Source: CAZSAK01 sp964605155 (GTDB taxonomy: Bacteria; Pseudomonadota; Gammaproteobacteria; SZUA-140). Taken from it: 64,000 nt of DNA. Below the pieces are notes generated by a model, which was not told where the DNA came from, made no database searches, and saw only the letters and a list, made by a program, of their open reading frames with translations. Positions 34,169 to 44,004 of this stretch are shown one piece after another (position 1 is the stretch's first letter; the number at the start of each line of letters is the position of its first letter). Both the position numbers and the translations under genes were made by a program. The stretch is from contig CAZSAK010000016.1 of NCBI GenBank assembly GCA_964605155.1, positions 5,511 to 69,510 of the forward strand, in the 5' to 3' direction.

Positions 34169-34866
34169 AACCGGTCATTGCGTACGTGAACGCCAGCGAT
34201 TAAAGTACGCTGGATAGCAGCATCCTGTTTCAGCCTTCCTCGCAGTTCAATCTCGATATGCCGTGTAATCAACTGACCTGTGGTGACATTGATGTCGGTC
34301 ACCTTGCTGGGTTCGCTGTTGAATTGCAGATCGGTGATTATCACCGAGCGTGGGTCACTGATATCCTGCCAACCGCCTGTATCACAATCAGCACCGGCCT
34401 GACGCATTTCGACGGCGCCGCTGTTGAGACGAAACCCAAACCGTTCATCCGGTATATTATCCGCATTTGGCGCTGTATCCAGTATACCGTTGGCTGTTGC
34501 ATCGTAGCTGTAGAGAATACAGGACCTGTTCATGTCAATGATTATCATATCAAACGGATTTTGCAGTCCGGCGATTCCAGCGCAATAATCGGCTATGAGT
34601 GAAGCGGAGAGGATATTTGCATTTACAGAACAGACCGCATTCAGCCAGTAACCACTGCGCCGGATATCCTGAACCATTACGTCCATGATCGCGCGCAGTT
34701 CCTGATGAAGATGTGTCACCTTCAACGTATCGGTATTCGCCTTGACGATATGGGTGAACAAGAATGTGATACCGGCCAGTAGCATCAGACCGATCGCGGT
34801 TGCGACCATCATCTCTACCAGATTGAAACCAGCATGACGGGATCTTGATGAAATAATTGTCAGCAC
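34135..34866 (-). CDS. pilW: type IV pilus minor pilin PilW-like
   Basis: A 243-residue prepilin. The processing site is in HAGFNLVEMMVATAIGLML, with the Glu of position 5 present (FNLVE). GLDVV-type helices and PilW positions such as VMVQDIRRSGYWLNAVC and ERFGFRLNSGAVEMRQAG support the call. It overlaps fimT by 7 bases and pilX by 34, so the four genes are one operon. PilW is a minor pilin of the assembly-priming complex. Confidence 0.88.
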   Translation of the reverse strand: MLTIISSRSRHAGFNLVEMMVATAIGLMLLAGITFLFTHIVKANTDTLKVTHLHQELRAIMDVMVQDIRRSGYWLNAVCSVNANILSASLIADYCAGIAGLQNPFDMIIIDMNRSCILYSYDATANGILDTAPNADNIPDERFGFRLNSGAVEMRQAGADCDTGGWQDISDPRSVIITDLQFNSEPSKVTDINVTTGQLITRHIEIELRGRLKQDAAIQRTLIAGVHVRNDRFCLHPGQCTGI

Positions 34867-35381
34867 GGAGGATAACCCGTGAGATCATCCGAGCACACCC
34901 GGATACGACCGCGTGAACTGACAATGACCTTCGATGATTTACGTTCCGTTGTCAATAATATACTGCCGCTGTTCGATGTGCCCCGGACTGGATTGAAGGA
35001 GGCGGAGTTGGAGCTGAAATTGGTTTCCAGATTGACATTATGGTAATCCTGACCGGATACTATTCTGGAGAAGTGATTGTCCAGCCGGCAATTATTCAAT
35101 ACATTGCAATCACAGCTGCTGCTGTCATGCATCGCATAACACCAATGTCGATATCCTCCTTCATGAAAACTGATAGAGATATTTTTATTACGCTTTATGG
35201 CCTCCATACGTGCGAGTTGCAAATCACCATAGATTGATTCCGTGGCACCTTTGAGGCGATGCCTGGTGATCAGATCGAGAAAAGAAGGGACGCCAATTGT
35301 AGCCATGATACAAACGACCAGCATCGTGACCAGAAATTCCAGCAGTGTGTAACCGCTATAGCGCCAGTCGCACATGGACAT
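34860..35381 (-). CDS. fimT: type IV pilus minor pilin FimT/FimU (GspH-like)
   Basis: A 173-residue prepilin with leader ending before YTLLEFLVTMLVVCIMATIG (Gly at -1, Glu5 present). The GspH/FimT domain follows with RHRLKGATESIYGDLQLARM, EAIKRNKNISISFHEGG and a C-terminal SSRGRIRVCSDD. First gene of the minor pilin operon. It reads away from pilE; the 80-bp gap carries an inverted repeat. Confidence 0.88.
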   Translation of the reverse strand: MSMCDWRYSGYTLLEFLVTMLVVCIMATIGVPSFLDLITRHRLKGATESIYGDLQLARMEAIKRNKNISISFHEGGYRHWCYAMHDSSSCDCNVLNNCRLDNHFSRIVSGQDYHNVNLETNFSSNSASFNPVRGTSNSGSILLTTERKSSKVIVSSRGRIRVCSDDLTGYPPC

Positions 35382-35404
35382 ACCTTCGTAGACAGTGATT
35401 AACG

Positions 35405-35424
35405 TTGTTATAACCTTATAACAA
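35405..35424. promoter_or_regulatory. 20-bp inverted repeat in the fimT-pilE divergent gap
   Basis: TTGTTATAA (35405-35413), CC, TTATAACAA (35416-35424) form a perfect palindrome with 9-bp arms. A second overlapping pair is AACCTT (35412-35417) / AAGGTT (35423-35428). It sits in the 80-bp gap between divergent fimT and pilE, where a shared operator would lie. The binding protein is unknown. Confidence 0.55.
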
Positions 35425-35461
35425 GGTTTATGATGGGGAGGAGATTACGGGGAGGAATCAG

Positions 35462-35917
35462 GTGCTGCTGTTAAACAGGCAACATACATATGGTATCACG
35501 CTTCTTGAGTTGGTAATAGTTATTTTAATCATCGGTATTGTAGCTGCGGTGGCCTATCCGTCCTATATTGACACGGTACGCAAGGGCAGACGTGCCGACG
35601 CCGTCACGAGCCTGTTGAAACTGCAGATTGATCAGGAGCAATGGCGTGCCAACCACAGCGGATATACAAGTCAACTGGCAGGGAATGGATGCGGCTCTGC
35701 GCAGGCCACCGGACTGTGCTGGGCTAGCGACGAGATTGTTCGCAGATATTATCATATCGCCATCAATGAAGGTTCGGTGAATTCAACCGGATTTATGGCT
35801 ACCGCTACCGCCAGAGCGGGAACCGACCAGATCAATGACCAATGCCAAATTATTGTTATTACCCAGGACGGCCCGGATCTGGCCGCATCTTCATATCCGT
35901 TTTGCTGGAGCCACTGA
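35462..35917 (+). CDS. pilE: type IV pilus minor pilin PilE-like
   Basis: A 151-residue type IV pilin with GTG start after GGGGAGGAATCAG. The prepilin site is YGITLLELVIVILIIGIVAAV, with Glu5. The conserved VAYPSYIDTVRKGRRADAV follows, and the later IDQEQWRANHSGY and Cys pairs (GNGCGS/ATGLCW; DQCQI/YPFCW) form the D-region disulfides. It resembles PilE minor pilins in Pseudomonas-type clusters more than the major PilA. Confidence 0.87.
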   Translation: MLLLNRQHTYGITLLELVIVILIIGIVAAVAYPSYIDTVRKGRRADAVTSLLKLQIDQEQWRANHSGYTSQLAGNGCGSAQATGLCWASDEIVRRYYHIAINEGSVNSTGFMATATARAGTDQINDQCQIIVITQDGPDLAASSYPFCWSH

Positions 35918-35922
35918 ATTGC

Positions 35923-36969
35923 ATGGCACGATGTTTAACTTTGGTCGTACCCGATACCCTCTGGCCCTATCACCTGGCGTATCGACCTTCATTCCGGAAT
36001 GATCTCAAACTGACCGCGTTGAAGAAGATCCACGCACGCTCGAGGGTCAGGACAGTTGATCCAAAGCAGTTTCACAGGCGGTTGTTCGAGCTTTTTAATA
36101 TTCAGACAGCGGAACAGGATGAACTGCCGCTGGCCGCCGTGATACGCTCGATTGATAGCGTGGTGGCGCCGGATCGATATTATATGTTTGCGGATCCCGT
36201 TCACCTGCAAGCCGATCGGGACAGTATTGTCATGCTGGGCAATGCGGATCTCGATATCGATAAGAAGGAAAGTGATGAGCTTCTGCAAATAATCAATGCC
36301 CATCTAAGTACTGATGGAATCCATGTTGAACCCGTGAGCGGACAACAACATTGGTGTCTGTCGATTCCGCGACCTCAGAAATTGCATACCTATCCCCTGG
36401 ATCAGGTTGTCGGTCACACGATCCAGGATTATCTGCCTTATGGTGAAGACGGCCGATACTGGCGCAACACTCTCAATGAGATTCAAATGTTGTTGAATAT
36501 CTGCGAGTTAAATCGTAAACGTGAGCAAAAAGGTGAACTGGCAATCAACAGCGTATGGTTCTGGGGGGGTGGTGTCTTACCCTCGATGGGCGACGTTTCG
36601 TGGATCTCTGTGAGTGGTAATGACGATGTCTTGCGAGGGCTTGCAAGACTCAGCGGTTTAGTTTGTAAACCACCCGACTCGGATGCCGAAAGCTGGGCCG
36701 AAACCGCTGACCCAGGCGAACATCTCGTCGTATTTAATGATGCTCGTAAATCCATGCATAAGGGGGATATCGAGGCGTGGCGCAACTTCATTATGGCTTT
36801 GGAGATGCATTGGTTTGTTCCCTTGCTGGATTTCCTGAAGACAAACAGGCTCACAAACCTTACCATCTACCTTGATTCGAACCATTGTTTGCAGATTACA
36901 CCACGCCGTGCCCGGAAGTGGTGGAGGGATATCCTGTCACATAAAATGGCAATAAAATTTACATATTAA
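35923..36969 (+). CDS. conserved protein of the recJ-linked, phosphoglycerate-mutase-like type (COG4255-like)
   Basis: A 348-residue protein from the ATG at 35923, with GGAG before it; a longer open frame back to 35842 overlaps pilE. TLVVPDTLWPYHLA, CLSIPRPQKLHTYPLDQVVG and INSVWFWGGGVLPSMGD are the most conserved-looking parts. The WFWGGG motif is a strong family marker. The family is related by annotation to cofactor-independent phosphoglycerate mutases, but its function is not established. It commonly stands before recJ, as here, with 56 bp between. Confidence 0.75.
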   Translation: MARCLTLVVPDTLWPYHLAYRPSFRNDLKLTALKKIHARSRVRTVDPKQFHRRLFELFNIQTAEQDELPLAAVIRSIDSVVAPDRYYMFADPVHLQADRDSIVMLGNADLDIDKKESDELLQIINAHLSTDGIHVEPVSGQQHWCLSIPRPQKLHTYPLDQVVGHTIQDYLPYGEDGRYWRNTLNEIQMLLNICELNRKREQKGELAINSVWFWGGGVLPSMGDVSWISVSGNDDVLRGLARLSGLVCKPPDSDAESWAETADPGEHLVVFNDARKSMHKGDIEAWRNFIMALEMHWFVPLLDFLKTNRLTNLTIYLDSNHCLQITPRRARKWWRDILSHKMAIKFTY

Positions 36970-37025
36970 ATAATATATTAAATCGTATTGATCATGTTTT
37001 TTATTAAGACAAAGGACGCTCACGG

Positions 37026-38774
37026 ATGACTCGATCCGGTATCAAGAAGATTATTGTCAGGCGCAAGTCCACTGTCTCGCATGATGGACTTCCGGTCAGT
37101 CTCCATCCTGTCCTGGCACGAGTCTATGCCGCGCGGAATCTGAAATCGAGTCAGGAGCTGGAACACTCATTGGAGCATATCCTGCCCCTTGATGATTTGT
37201 CAGGGATAGAAATGGCTGCACAATTGTTGCAGGACATGCTGGTCAAGAATGGCCGTATTCTGATCGTCGCCGACTTTGATGCGGATGGTGCCACCAGTTG
37301 TGCAGTTGCGATCCGTGCCCTGCGGGCGATGGGATGCGAACATGTAGATTACATTGTCCCTAACCGGTTTGAATTCGGTTACGGATTGACTCCCGAGATC
37401 GTCGGGGTTGCGAGTCTTCGCAACCCCGATCTCATTATCACCGTAGATAACGGGATTTCGAGTGTCGAGGGGGTCAAGACCGCAAGGAAACTCGGCATCA
37501 AGGTGCTGGTCACCGATCACCACCTGCCGGGTGCCAGTCTCCCCGAGGCCGACGTTATAGTAAATCCCAATCAGCCGGGAGACATATTTCCAAGTAAAAA
37601 CCTTGCCGGGGTGGGTGTCATCTTCTATGTGATGCTGGCACTGCGCGGTATGCTGCGCAAGCAGGGATGGTTTTCAGATAACAATATTCCGGACCCGAAC
37701 CTGGCACAGTTGCTGGACCTGGTAGCCCTGGGGACGATCGCGGATATCGTCACCCTCGATCACAACAATAGAATCCTGGTTGAACAGGGATTGGCGCGCA
37801 TCCGGCGACGACGTTGCTGTACAGGAATTCGTGCCCTGATCGAAGTATCCGGAAGACGACCGGACAGGATCATCGCCGCAGACCTTGGTTATGCGCTCGG
37901 CCCGAGGCTCAATGCGGCGGGACGTCTCGAGGATATGTCTCAGGGCATCGAATGTCTGATAACCGATGACGAGGCGTCGGCCATGCATATAGCCCGGCGT
38001 CTGGATGAGCTGAACCGTGAGCGTCGCGCCATCGAATCGCAAATGCGTGAACAGGCCCTGGCTACCTTGACACATTTACCTGTCCAGGAGGATAACGAAA
38101 CCCTGCCAATTGGCCTGTGCCTGTATGACGCGGCCTGGCACCAGGGTGTCACCGGAATCCTGGCATCCAGGCTCAAGGAACGGTTTCATCGTCCGGTCAT
38201 CGTATTTGCGCCCGGAAGGGATGATGAAATCAAGGGTTCCGCACGGTCGATACCCGGCCTTCATATCCGCGATACCCTGGAGGCCATCTCGACACGGTAT
38301 CCTGCCATGTTGAGGAAATTCGGCGGGCATGCGATGGCTGCGGGACTGGCCTTGAAGTCAGCAGATTTCGACGCCTTCCGGACAGCCTTCGATACCGAGG
38401 TCAGAAAACACCTCGATGCCGAAGATTTGCAGGGTGTTGTCTTGAGTGATGGTGAACTCTCGGCCGGTGATCTCAATCTGGAGGTCGCTGAGATATTGCG
38501 TTCCGGCGGTCCATGGGGTCAGGGATTTCCCGAACCCGTTTTTGATGGCGTATTTGCCGTCGCAGGGCGCCGGATCGTCGGAAACAGTCATCTCAAATTA
38601 CTGCTTCAGGTGCCGGGTGATGACCACTTGATTGATGCGATTGCCTTTAATTCAGGGGATATCGATTTGCCCGAGGACCTTGATAAGGTCCATATAGCCT
38701 ACAAACTTGATGTCAACGATTATCGTGGGAAACGCTGCCCACAGTTAATCGTTGAACATATTGCATCCGACTGA
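37026..38774 (+). CDS. recJ: single-stranded-DNA-specific 5'-3' exonuclease RecJ
   Basis: A 582-residue DHH-family exonuclease. ILIVADFDADGATSCAVA holds motif I, and VTDHHLPG holds the DHH motif III. LVALGTIADIVTL and GPRLNAAGRLEDM are further family motifs. The C-terminal DHHA1 domain contains FGGHAMAAGLAL. RecJ trims 5' ends in recombination, base excision and mismatch repair. Length is close to E. coli RecJ (577). Start ATG follows a weak ribosome site. Confidence 0.95.
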   Translation: MTRSGIKKIIVRRKSTVSHDGLPVSLHPVLARVYAARNLKSSQELEHSLEHILPLDDLSGIEMAAQLLQDMLVKNGRILIVADFDADGATSCAVAIRALRAMGCEHVDYIVPNRFEFGYGLTPEIVGVASLRNPDLIITVDNGISSVEGVKTARKLGIKVLVTDHHLPGASLPEADVIVNPNQPGDIFPSKNLAGVGVIFYVMLALRGMLRKQGWFSDNNIPDPNLAQLLDLVALGTIADIVTLDHNNRILVEQGLARIRRRRCCTGIRALIEVSGRRPDRIIAADLGYALGPRLNAAGRLEDMSQGIECLITDDEASAMHIARRLDELNRERRAIESQMREQALATLTHLPVQEDNETLPIGLCLYDAAWHQGVTGILASRLKERFHRPVIVFAPGRDDEIKGSARSIPGLHIRDTLEAISTRYPAMLRKFGGHAMAAGLALKSADFDAFRTAFDTEVRKHLDAEDLQGVVLSDGELSAGDLNLEVAEILRSGGPWGQGFPEPVFDGVFAVAGRRIVGNSHLKLLLQVPGDDHLIDAIAFNSGDIDLPEDLDKVHIAYKLDVNDYRGKRCPQLIVEHIASD

Positions 38775-38928
38775 ACTCGAATGGCAGACTGACCTGAGTC
38801 GAACGTCCTGCCGTTGTCACTCATTCGGTATTCAACCAGTCATTCTGCCATGATTATTTCATCAGCAGTGTTTTCACACGCATTTTCCCTGGTGTAGACT
38901 TAGCGTCTTTATTCTGACGGAAGATATT

Positions 38929-40027
38929 ATGCTCGAATTGAACCCCGTTTATGAGCGTATCAAGGATATGCAGGGACGACTTGATGTCCTGAGGAGGTAC
39001 CTTTGACGTTGATACCAAACAGGAACGCCTGACCGAGGTTACGCGTGAACTCGAGAATCCTGCAATATGGGAGAATACTGAGAAGGCACAATCCCTGGGC
39101 AGAGAGCGCTCCCAGTTGCAAGATGTCGTTGCGGCCATTGCAACCTTGACACAAGGTTTGATGGACGCTCATGCATTGCTTGAACTTGCTGAAGAAGAGC
39201 AGGATGAGGAGACAAGCCGGGAGGTCGCATCTGATCTCGAAACTCTGGAAAAGAAGCTGGCAGGACTTGAGTTTCGCCGGATGTTTTCCGGTGAAATGGA
39301 TGCCAAAAATGCCTTCCTGGATATTCAGGCCGGTTCCGGAGGAACGGAGGCCCAGGATTGGGCGGAAATGCTGTTGCGGATGTATTTGCGTTGGGGGGAG
39401 CGGCGCGGCTTTGCAACCGAACTGATAGAGGTATCACCCGGAGAGGTGGCGGGGATTAAAAGCGCGACCATCAGGGTGGAAGGGGAATATGCTTATGGAT
39501 GGTTGCGCACCGAAACGGGCGTACATCGGCTGGTACGCAAATCTCCGTTCGATTCGGGAAACCGTCGTCATACCTCTTTTGCTGCCGTGTTCGTCTCACC
39601 GGAGGTCGAAGATGACATCGACATCGATATCAATCCGGCTGATTTAAAGGTCGATACCTATCGTGCCAGCGGTGCGGGAGGGCAGCATGTGAATCGTACG
39701 GATTCCGCTATTCGCATTACCCATATGCCGAGCGGTATCGTGGTACAGTGCCAGAGTGATCGTTCGCAACACAAGAATCGCTCAACTGCGATGAAACAGC
39801 TCAAGGCCAAGCTCTACGAACTGGAAATGCAGAAACGCACCGAACAGCAACAGGCGCTGGAGGATAGCAAGTCCGATATTGGCTGGGGTAGCCAGATTCG
39901 GTCATATGTGCTGGATCAGTCACGCATCAAGGATCTGCGCACCGGTGTTGAAACCGGTAACACACAGGCCGTGTTGGATGGGGATCTGGATGAATTTATC
40001 GAGGCGAGTTTGAAAAGTGGAATCTGA
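38929..40027 (+). CDS. prfB: peptide chain release factor 2, with programmed +1 frameshift
   Basis: RF2 of 365 residues made of two frames. Frame one starts at ATG 38929 and reads 25 codons to an in-frame TGA at 39004-39006. Translation shifts +1 and continues from GAC at 39005. The protein reads RRYL then [12 protein letters not shown] with no gap relative to E. coli RF2. The stop-codon recognition motif SPF is in RKSPFDSG, and the catalytic GGQ is in GAGGQHVNR. It releases peptides at UGA and UAA. lysS overlaps its 3' end by 11 bases. The start has no strong ribosome site. Confidence 0.95.
38992..39007 (+). promoter_or_regulatory. RF2 programmed frameshift site
   Basis: AGGAGG (38992-38997), TAC, then CTT TGA C (39001-39007). 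This is the RF2 autoregulation signal: an internal Shine-Dalgarno sequence, a 3-base gap, the slippery CTT and a UGA stop followed by C. Low RF2 makes the UGA slow and raises +1 shifting. In E. coli the Shine-Dalgarno core is AGGGGG; here it is a perfect AGGAGG. Confidence 0.93.
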
Positions 40028-41519
40028 CCGGGTGACGGATACGGATGAAAATGAACAGATAGCACAGCGACGTGCCAAGCTGGCCGAATTGCGTATGCGC
40101 GGCAATCCGTTCCCGAGCGACTTTCGGCGCAATGTGGTGGCGGGTGAACTGCACGCCGAGTACGACCAAGCGGACCCTCTGACACTCGAAAACGAGCCGA
40201 TCCGGGTAAAGGTCGCCGGGCGTCTCATGACGCGCCGGATCATGGGTAAGGCAAGTTTCATCCACCTCCAGGATATGTCGGGTCAGATCCAGCTCTACAT
40301 TCAGCGTGACGGGGTCTCATCCGACGTTTATAAAGAGTTCAAAAACTGGGATATCGGCGATATCGTCGGGGCTGAAGGTGTTCTCTTCAAGACCAGGACA
40401 GGTGAGCTCTCGATCCGTGCGGAACGTATCATGTTATTAACCAAGGCATTGCGCCCGTTACCGGAAAAGTATCATGGCATTGTCGATAAGGAGATGAGGT
40501 ATCGACAGCGTTATCTTGACCTGATCATGAATGACGTTACTCGCAAGACCTTTCGCATCCGTACCGAGATCATCAACTTTATAAGGCAGTTCCTGATCGG
40601 GCAAGGATTTCTCGAGGTCGAAACTCCGATGATGCAGGTTGTTCCCGGTGGTGCCGCGGCACGGCCGTTTCAGACCTATCATCATGCCCTGGACATCAAT
40701 CTCTATTTGCGTATTGCACCGGAACTCTATCTGAAACGCCTGGTAGTCGGTGGTTTCGAGAAGGTATTCGAAATCAACCGCAATTTCCGTAATGAGGGTT
40801 TGTCCACCCGCCATAATCCCGAGTTTACCATGCTCGAGTTTTATCAGGCATACGTGGACTATTATGATCTGATGGATCTGACCGAAACGATGTTGCGGGA
40901 ACTCACCCTTGTGATCCACGGCGATACCATCATTGAATATCAGGGACAACGCTATGATTTTGGCAAGCCCTTCAGGCGTATGACTCTGGTTGAATCGATC
41001 CTGGAGTTCAATCCTGCTATCAACAGGGATGAGCTGTTTGCAATCGATTCTGCCAGATCCATCGCGAAAAAATTTGATATACCTGTGTTGGAACACTATG
41101 GAATCGGCAAGATCCAGCTAGAACTGTTTGAAAAGACAGTCGAAGGCAAGCTGCATGATCCCACCTTCATAACATCCTACCCCAAGGAGGTCTCACCTCT
41201 CGCCCGTGCCAACGACGACGACCCGTTTGTGACGGATCGTTTTGAACTTTTTATCGGTGGTCATGAGATCGCAAACGGGTTTACCGAGTTGAATGATGCC
41301 GAGGATCAGGCAGATCGCTTTCGCAAACAACTGCAGGCACGGGAGGGTGGAGACATTGAGGCGATGCATTTTGACCAGGACTATATCCGGGCCCTGGAAC
41401 ATGGCATGCCACCGACGGCGGGTGAAGGCATTGGGATAGACCGTCTGGTGATGTTGTTGACCGATTCAGCCTCAATCCGGGACGTGTTGCTGTTTCCCCA
41501 TATGCGACCTGAAGTGTAA
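40017..41519 (+). CDS. lysS: lysyl-tRNA synthetase (class II)
   Basis: A 500-residue class II LysRS. The N-terminal OB-fold ([20 protein letters not shown]) binds the anticodon. The motif 2 region is [20 protein letters not shown], and motif 3 is [11 protein letters not shown] near the end. [14 protein letters not shown] is also typical. GTG at 40017 overlaps the prfB stop; a second GTG is at 40032. The prfB-lysS order is common in gammaproteobacteria, so the two are probably one operon. Confidence 0.95.
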   Translation: MESDRVTDTDENEQIAQRRAKLAELRMRGNPFPSDFRRNVVAGELHAEYDQADPLTLENEPIRVKVAGRLMTRRIMGKASFIHLQDMSGQIQLYIQRDGVSSDVYKEFKNWDIGDIVGAEGVLFKTRTGELSIRAERIMLLTKALRPLPEKYHGIVDKEMRYRQRYLDLIMNDVTRKTFRIRTEIINFIRQFLIGQGFLEVETPMMQVVPGGAAARPFQTYHHALDINLYLRIAPELYLKRLVVGGFEKVFEINRNFRNEGLSTRHNPEFTMLEFYQAYVDYYDLMDLTETMLRELTLVIHGDTIIEYQGQRYDFGKPFRRMTLVESILEFNPAINRDELFAIDSARSIAKKFDIPVLEHYGIGKIQLELFEKTVEGKLHDPTFITSYPKEVSPLARANDDDPFVTDRFELFIGGHEIANGFTELNDAEDQADRFRKQLQAREGGDIEAMHFDQDYIRALEHGMPPTAGEGIGIDRLVMLLTDSASIRDVLLFPHMRPEV

Positions 41520-41521
41520 CC

Positions 41522-41539
41522 ACACCCCTGTAGGGGTGT
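41522..41539. terminator. hairpin between lysS and the HDOD gene
   Basis: ACACCCC (41522-41528), TGTA loop, GGGGTGT (41533-41539). It is a 7-bp GC-rich stem between two convergent genes. No T-run on either side, so it may terminate both directions weakly. Confidence 0.5.
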
Positions 41540-41548
41540 CGCGGAACG

Positions 41549-42400
41549 TCAGGCGGAGATCAACTGCCGTATCTCGGCAATTTCGTCCTTGGCAGCCTTG
41601 ATGGTGGCGATACAGTCCTCAGGCGGGATACTGAGCCGGCTGAATGCCGGGATCTCGGACCAGTCCAGCTGGGTATAGGGGTGGTCGGTTCCGATGTAAC
41701 TCAGCATGTTGGCGATCAGTACGACATCGACATAATCGGCCTCAAATCCTATTGGTTCGCGGTACAGATCCTCATGATCGGTGGCCACTGCAACCAGATC
41801 AGGCTGGAAATTCCATGTCTTGAGGATCAGGCTGCCTATCCTGGGATGCAATACCGCCAGGACTTTCATGAGCGTCTTATTGTTGGACAGCAACTCGGGG
41901 ATCCTTTCGGAGTACTCGAGGATGGGTAGTTTACCGATATCGTGTACCAGACCTCCCAGCATGGCCTCTTCAGGCGAGAGAGAAGTGAATTTCTGGGCGA
42001 TGATCTGACTGAGCGCCGCCACCTGGACACTGTGTTCCCAGTTTTTCTCCAGCAGTACATTGGTTTGCGCGGTCAGCCTGGTGCGGTATACCTGTTCCAT
42101 GGCAAGGCTGGTGATCAGGCTGCGGACGATGGAATTGCCGAGTCGGGTAATGGCTGCACGCACATCCTCGATCTGATTTTGAGTCCGGTACAGGGGGCTG
42201 TTGGCTACCCGCAACAGGCGGGTGGATAGCACCGCATCGGCACTGATGACCTTCGAAATCTGTGTGGAAGTGGCCTTGTTATCATGTAACAGCTTTCTGG
42301 CCTTGAGTGCGATCTCCGGCAACGTGGGAAGTACAATCTTGTTGTGCGTGATATCAAAGACGATATCACGGGTGAATTTTTCGAGCAGGGATGAAGCCAT
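41549..42400 (-). CDS. HDOD-domain signalling protein
   Basis: A 283-residue protein that is essentially one HDOD domain: VLPTLPEIALKARKLL, LSTRLLRVANSPLYRTQ, VRAAITRLGNSIVRSL and EEAMLGGLVHDIGKLPIL. A metal-type HD appears in LVHDIGK, but the rest of the phosphodiesterase residues are absent, as usual for HDOD. It is related in sequence pattern to the HDOD part of the protein at 22812. These are regulatory proteins in motility, cell cycle or c-di-GMP networks. The partner is unknown. It is convergent with lysS and downstream of ygfZ. Confidence 0.87.
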   Translation of the reverse strand: MASSLLEKFTRDIVFDITHNKIVLPTLPEIALKARKLLHDNKATSTQISKVISADAVLSTRLLRVANSPLYRTQNQIEDVRAAITRLGNSIVRSLITSLAMEQVYRTRLTAQTNVLLEKNWEHSVQVAALSQIIAQKFTSLSPEEAMLGGLVHDIGKLPILEYSERIPELLSNNKTLMKVLAVLHPRIGSLILKTWNFQPDLVAVATDHEDLYREPIGFEADYVDVVLIANMLSYIGTDHPYTQLDWSEIPAFSRLSIPPEDCIATIKAAKDEIAEIRQLISA

Positions 42401-42485
42401 TTTGTGTTATGCAGGCGGATGTCTTGCTTAATAAAACCCTTTATAAATCCCACATAATCTATTGAGAATAAATAAATATATGGCC

Positions 42486-43526
42486 TTAGTCCACGCCGTA
42501 TGGCAATCTCTGAAATTGCAATTTCGCACCTTTGTCATCATACAGACGTACCTCGTCCGATTCGGCATAGGGTATTCGTATGACCACCAGTACATCATAA
42601 CCGCCGGCGGGATCGGCCTCGGCGTCGACGACCATTCCCGCACCCTCCGCACTGCCTGCGTTCGGGGAATATAACGTGTCACCTGGTTGTGGCGCAATCG
42701 CAGAATCGGTATGGGCGATGTACATACGACGCTTGAGGTTACCGCGATAATGTAATCTCGCCACTACCTCCTGACCCGTGTAACAGCCCTTCTTGTAATT
42801 AATGCCATCGAATGCTTGCAGATTGACCATTTGCGGTACAAACATGTCCATCGTCTGCGTATAAATGGCAGGGATTCCCGCCAGAATATTGAGACGCCGC
42901 CACGCTGCAGTGCCTACAGGCCTTGCATCTTCGCGGAGTTTTTCCCAAAGTGTCTTGATATCGTCCGGTCGGCCAAATAACTCAAAGCGTGGCTGTATCC
43001 CCGGGATACGGATCACGGTGATCCTGTCAGTCACAGCGACCTGATCGACATCCTGAGGCAATACACCGACAGTATCCTCGAGAAGCTTGCCGCTCTCTGG
43101 ACCCGACAGGCCTGCATGAATCAGCGAATCACTGGCATCCTCAAGCGTAACCTGCGAACGCAGCACAAACATGCCAAGCCGCTTGAGTATCGCCGACAAT
43201 ATATCGGCAGGCAGTTGCATGTAATACCTGTCAGCGACATAAAAAAGGCGGATCAAGGCCAGCAAACGCCCCTTCGGACTGCAATAACCCGTGAGTTGGC
43301 TGTGTTGTGTATTCACTTCCAGCACATCATTGGTCAGCTGACCCTGCAGGAACATCTGTGAATCATCCCCGTGAGCGGATATCAGGCCCATGTGAGAGAG
43401 GTCACTTATGACTTCACTGTCAGTGACACATTCCATCTCCTCAGTGATGTTACCGAAGTGGACAACGACGTTGTTTTCTATGACGGCACCGGCGTTTTCC
43501 AGATACGTCTTCCAATTACTCATCAT
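42486..43526 (-). CDS. ygfZ: folate-binding YgfZ/GcvT-like protein
   Basis: A 346-residue aminomethyltransferase-fold protein that supports repair and maintenance of some iron-sulfur enzymes. The family signature is KKGCYTGQEVVARLHYRG, with the critical Cys. GLISAHGDDSQMFLQGQLTN, CSPKGRLLALIRLF and the C-terminal barrel are also present. YgfZ is required for activity of MiaB-type and other radical-SAM or Fe-S proteins, and a Fe-S-rich succinate dehydrogenase operon starts about 100 bp away on the other strand. ATGATG at the start allows 43526 or 43523. Confidence 0.93.
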   Translation of the reverse strand: MMSNWKTYLENAGAVIENNVVVHFGNITEEMECVTDSEVISDLSHMGLISAHGDDSQMFLQGQLTNDVLEVNTQHSQLTGYCSPKGRLLALIRLFYVADRYYMQLPADILSAILKRLGMFVLRSQVTLEDASDSLIHAGLSGPESGKLLEDTVGVLPQDVDQVAVTDRITVIRIPGIQPRFELFGRPDDIKTLWEKLREDARPVGTAAWRRLNILAGIPAIYTQTMDMFVPQMVNLQAFDGINYKKGCYTGQEVVARLHYRGNLKRRMYIAHTDSAIAPQPGDTLYSPNAGSAEGAGMVVDAEADPAGGYDVLVVIRIPYAESDEVRLYDDKGAKLQFQRLPYGVD

Positions 43527-43623
43527 ATTGATATCTGCAGACGTGAAAAATGCAGATGATAACGTAATTTTAAAGCATTAGTAATACTGGACGCACGGGC
43601 TGAATCAGCTAAACTAACGCAAC

Positions 43624-44004
43624 ATGATACAAAAAGATCGACGACCGGTATTTCTCGATATTACACGTATTGATCTGCCGATCACGGCAGTGATCTCCAT
43701 TATCCATCGTTCGACAGGCATCCTGTTCTTTCTTCTCATTCCACCCCTGATCTATTTGTTTGATCTTTCGCTATCGAGCTGGCAAGGATTTGAGGCGGTA
43801 TCACAACTGCTGGATCACTGGCTGGCAAGATCATTGCTGGTTTTGTTGTCATGGGGCTTTGCTCATCACCTTCTGGCAGGCATTCGGTATTTACTGATCG
43901 ATGTAGACATCGGTGTGGGGCTTGAATCATCACGTATAACGGCCTGGTGTGTCGTGGGCGGAGGATTGATTGTCCTGTTTGCAGTGGCGTTGACTGTGTT
44001 ATGA
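43624..44004 (+). CDS. sdhC: succinate dehydrogenase cytochrome b556 subunit SdhC
   Basis: A 126-residue membrane anchor subunit with three helices. ISIIHRSTGILFFLLIP contains the quinone-site Ser/Arg region HRSTG, and the heme-ligand His lies in WGFAHHLLAGIRYLLID. It anchors SdhAB with SdhD and binds heme b and ubiquinone. The stop overlaps the sdhD start as ATGA. First gene of sdhCDAB. Confidence 0.95.
   Translation: MIQKDRRPVFLDITRIDLPITAVISIIHRSTGILFFLLIPPLIYLFDLSLSSWQGFEAVSQLLDHWLARSLLVLLSWGFAHHLLAGIRYLLIDVDIGVGLESSRITAWCVVGGGLIVLFAVALTVL

Noticed and set aside
35842..35922. Upstream extension of the COG4255-like frame
   Set aside because: It lies in the pilE coding end; ATG 35923 has GGAG before it.
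40458..41096. Long antisense frame inside lysS
   Set aside because: LysRS motifs run through the same DNA on the other strand; no independent evidence.
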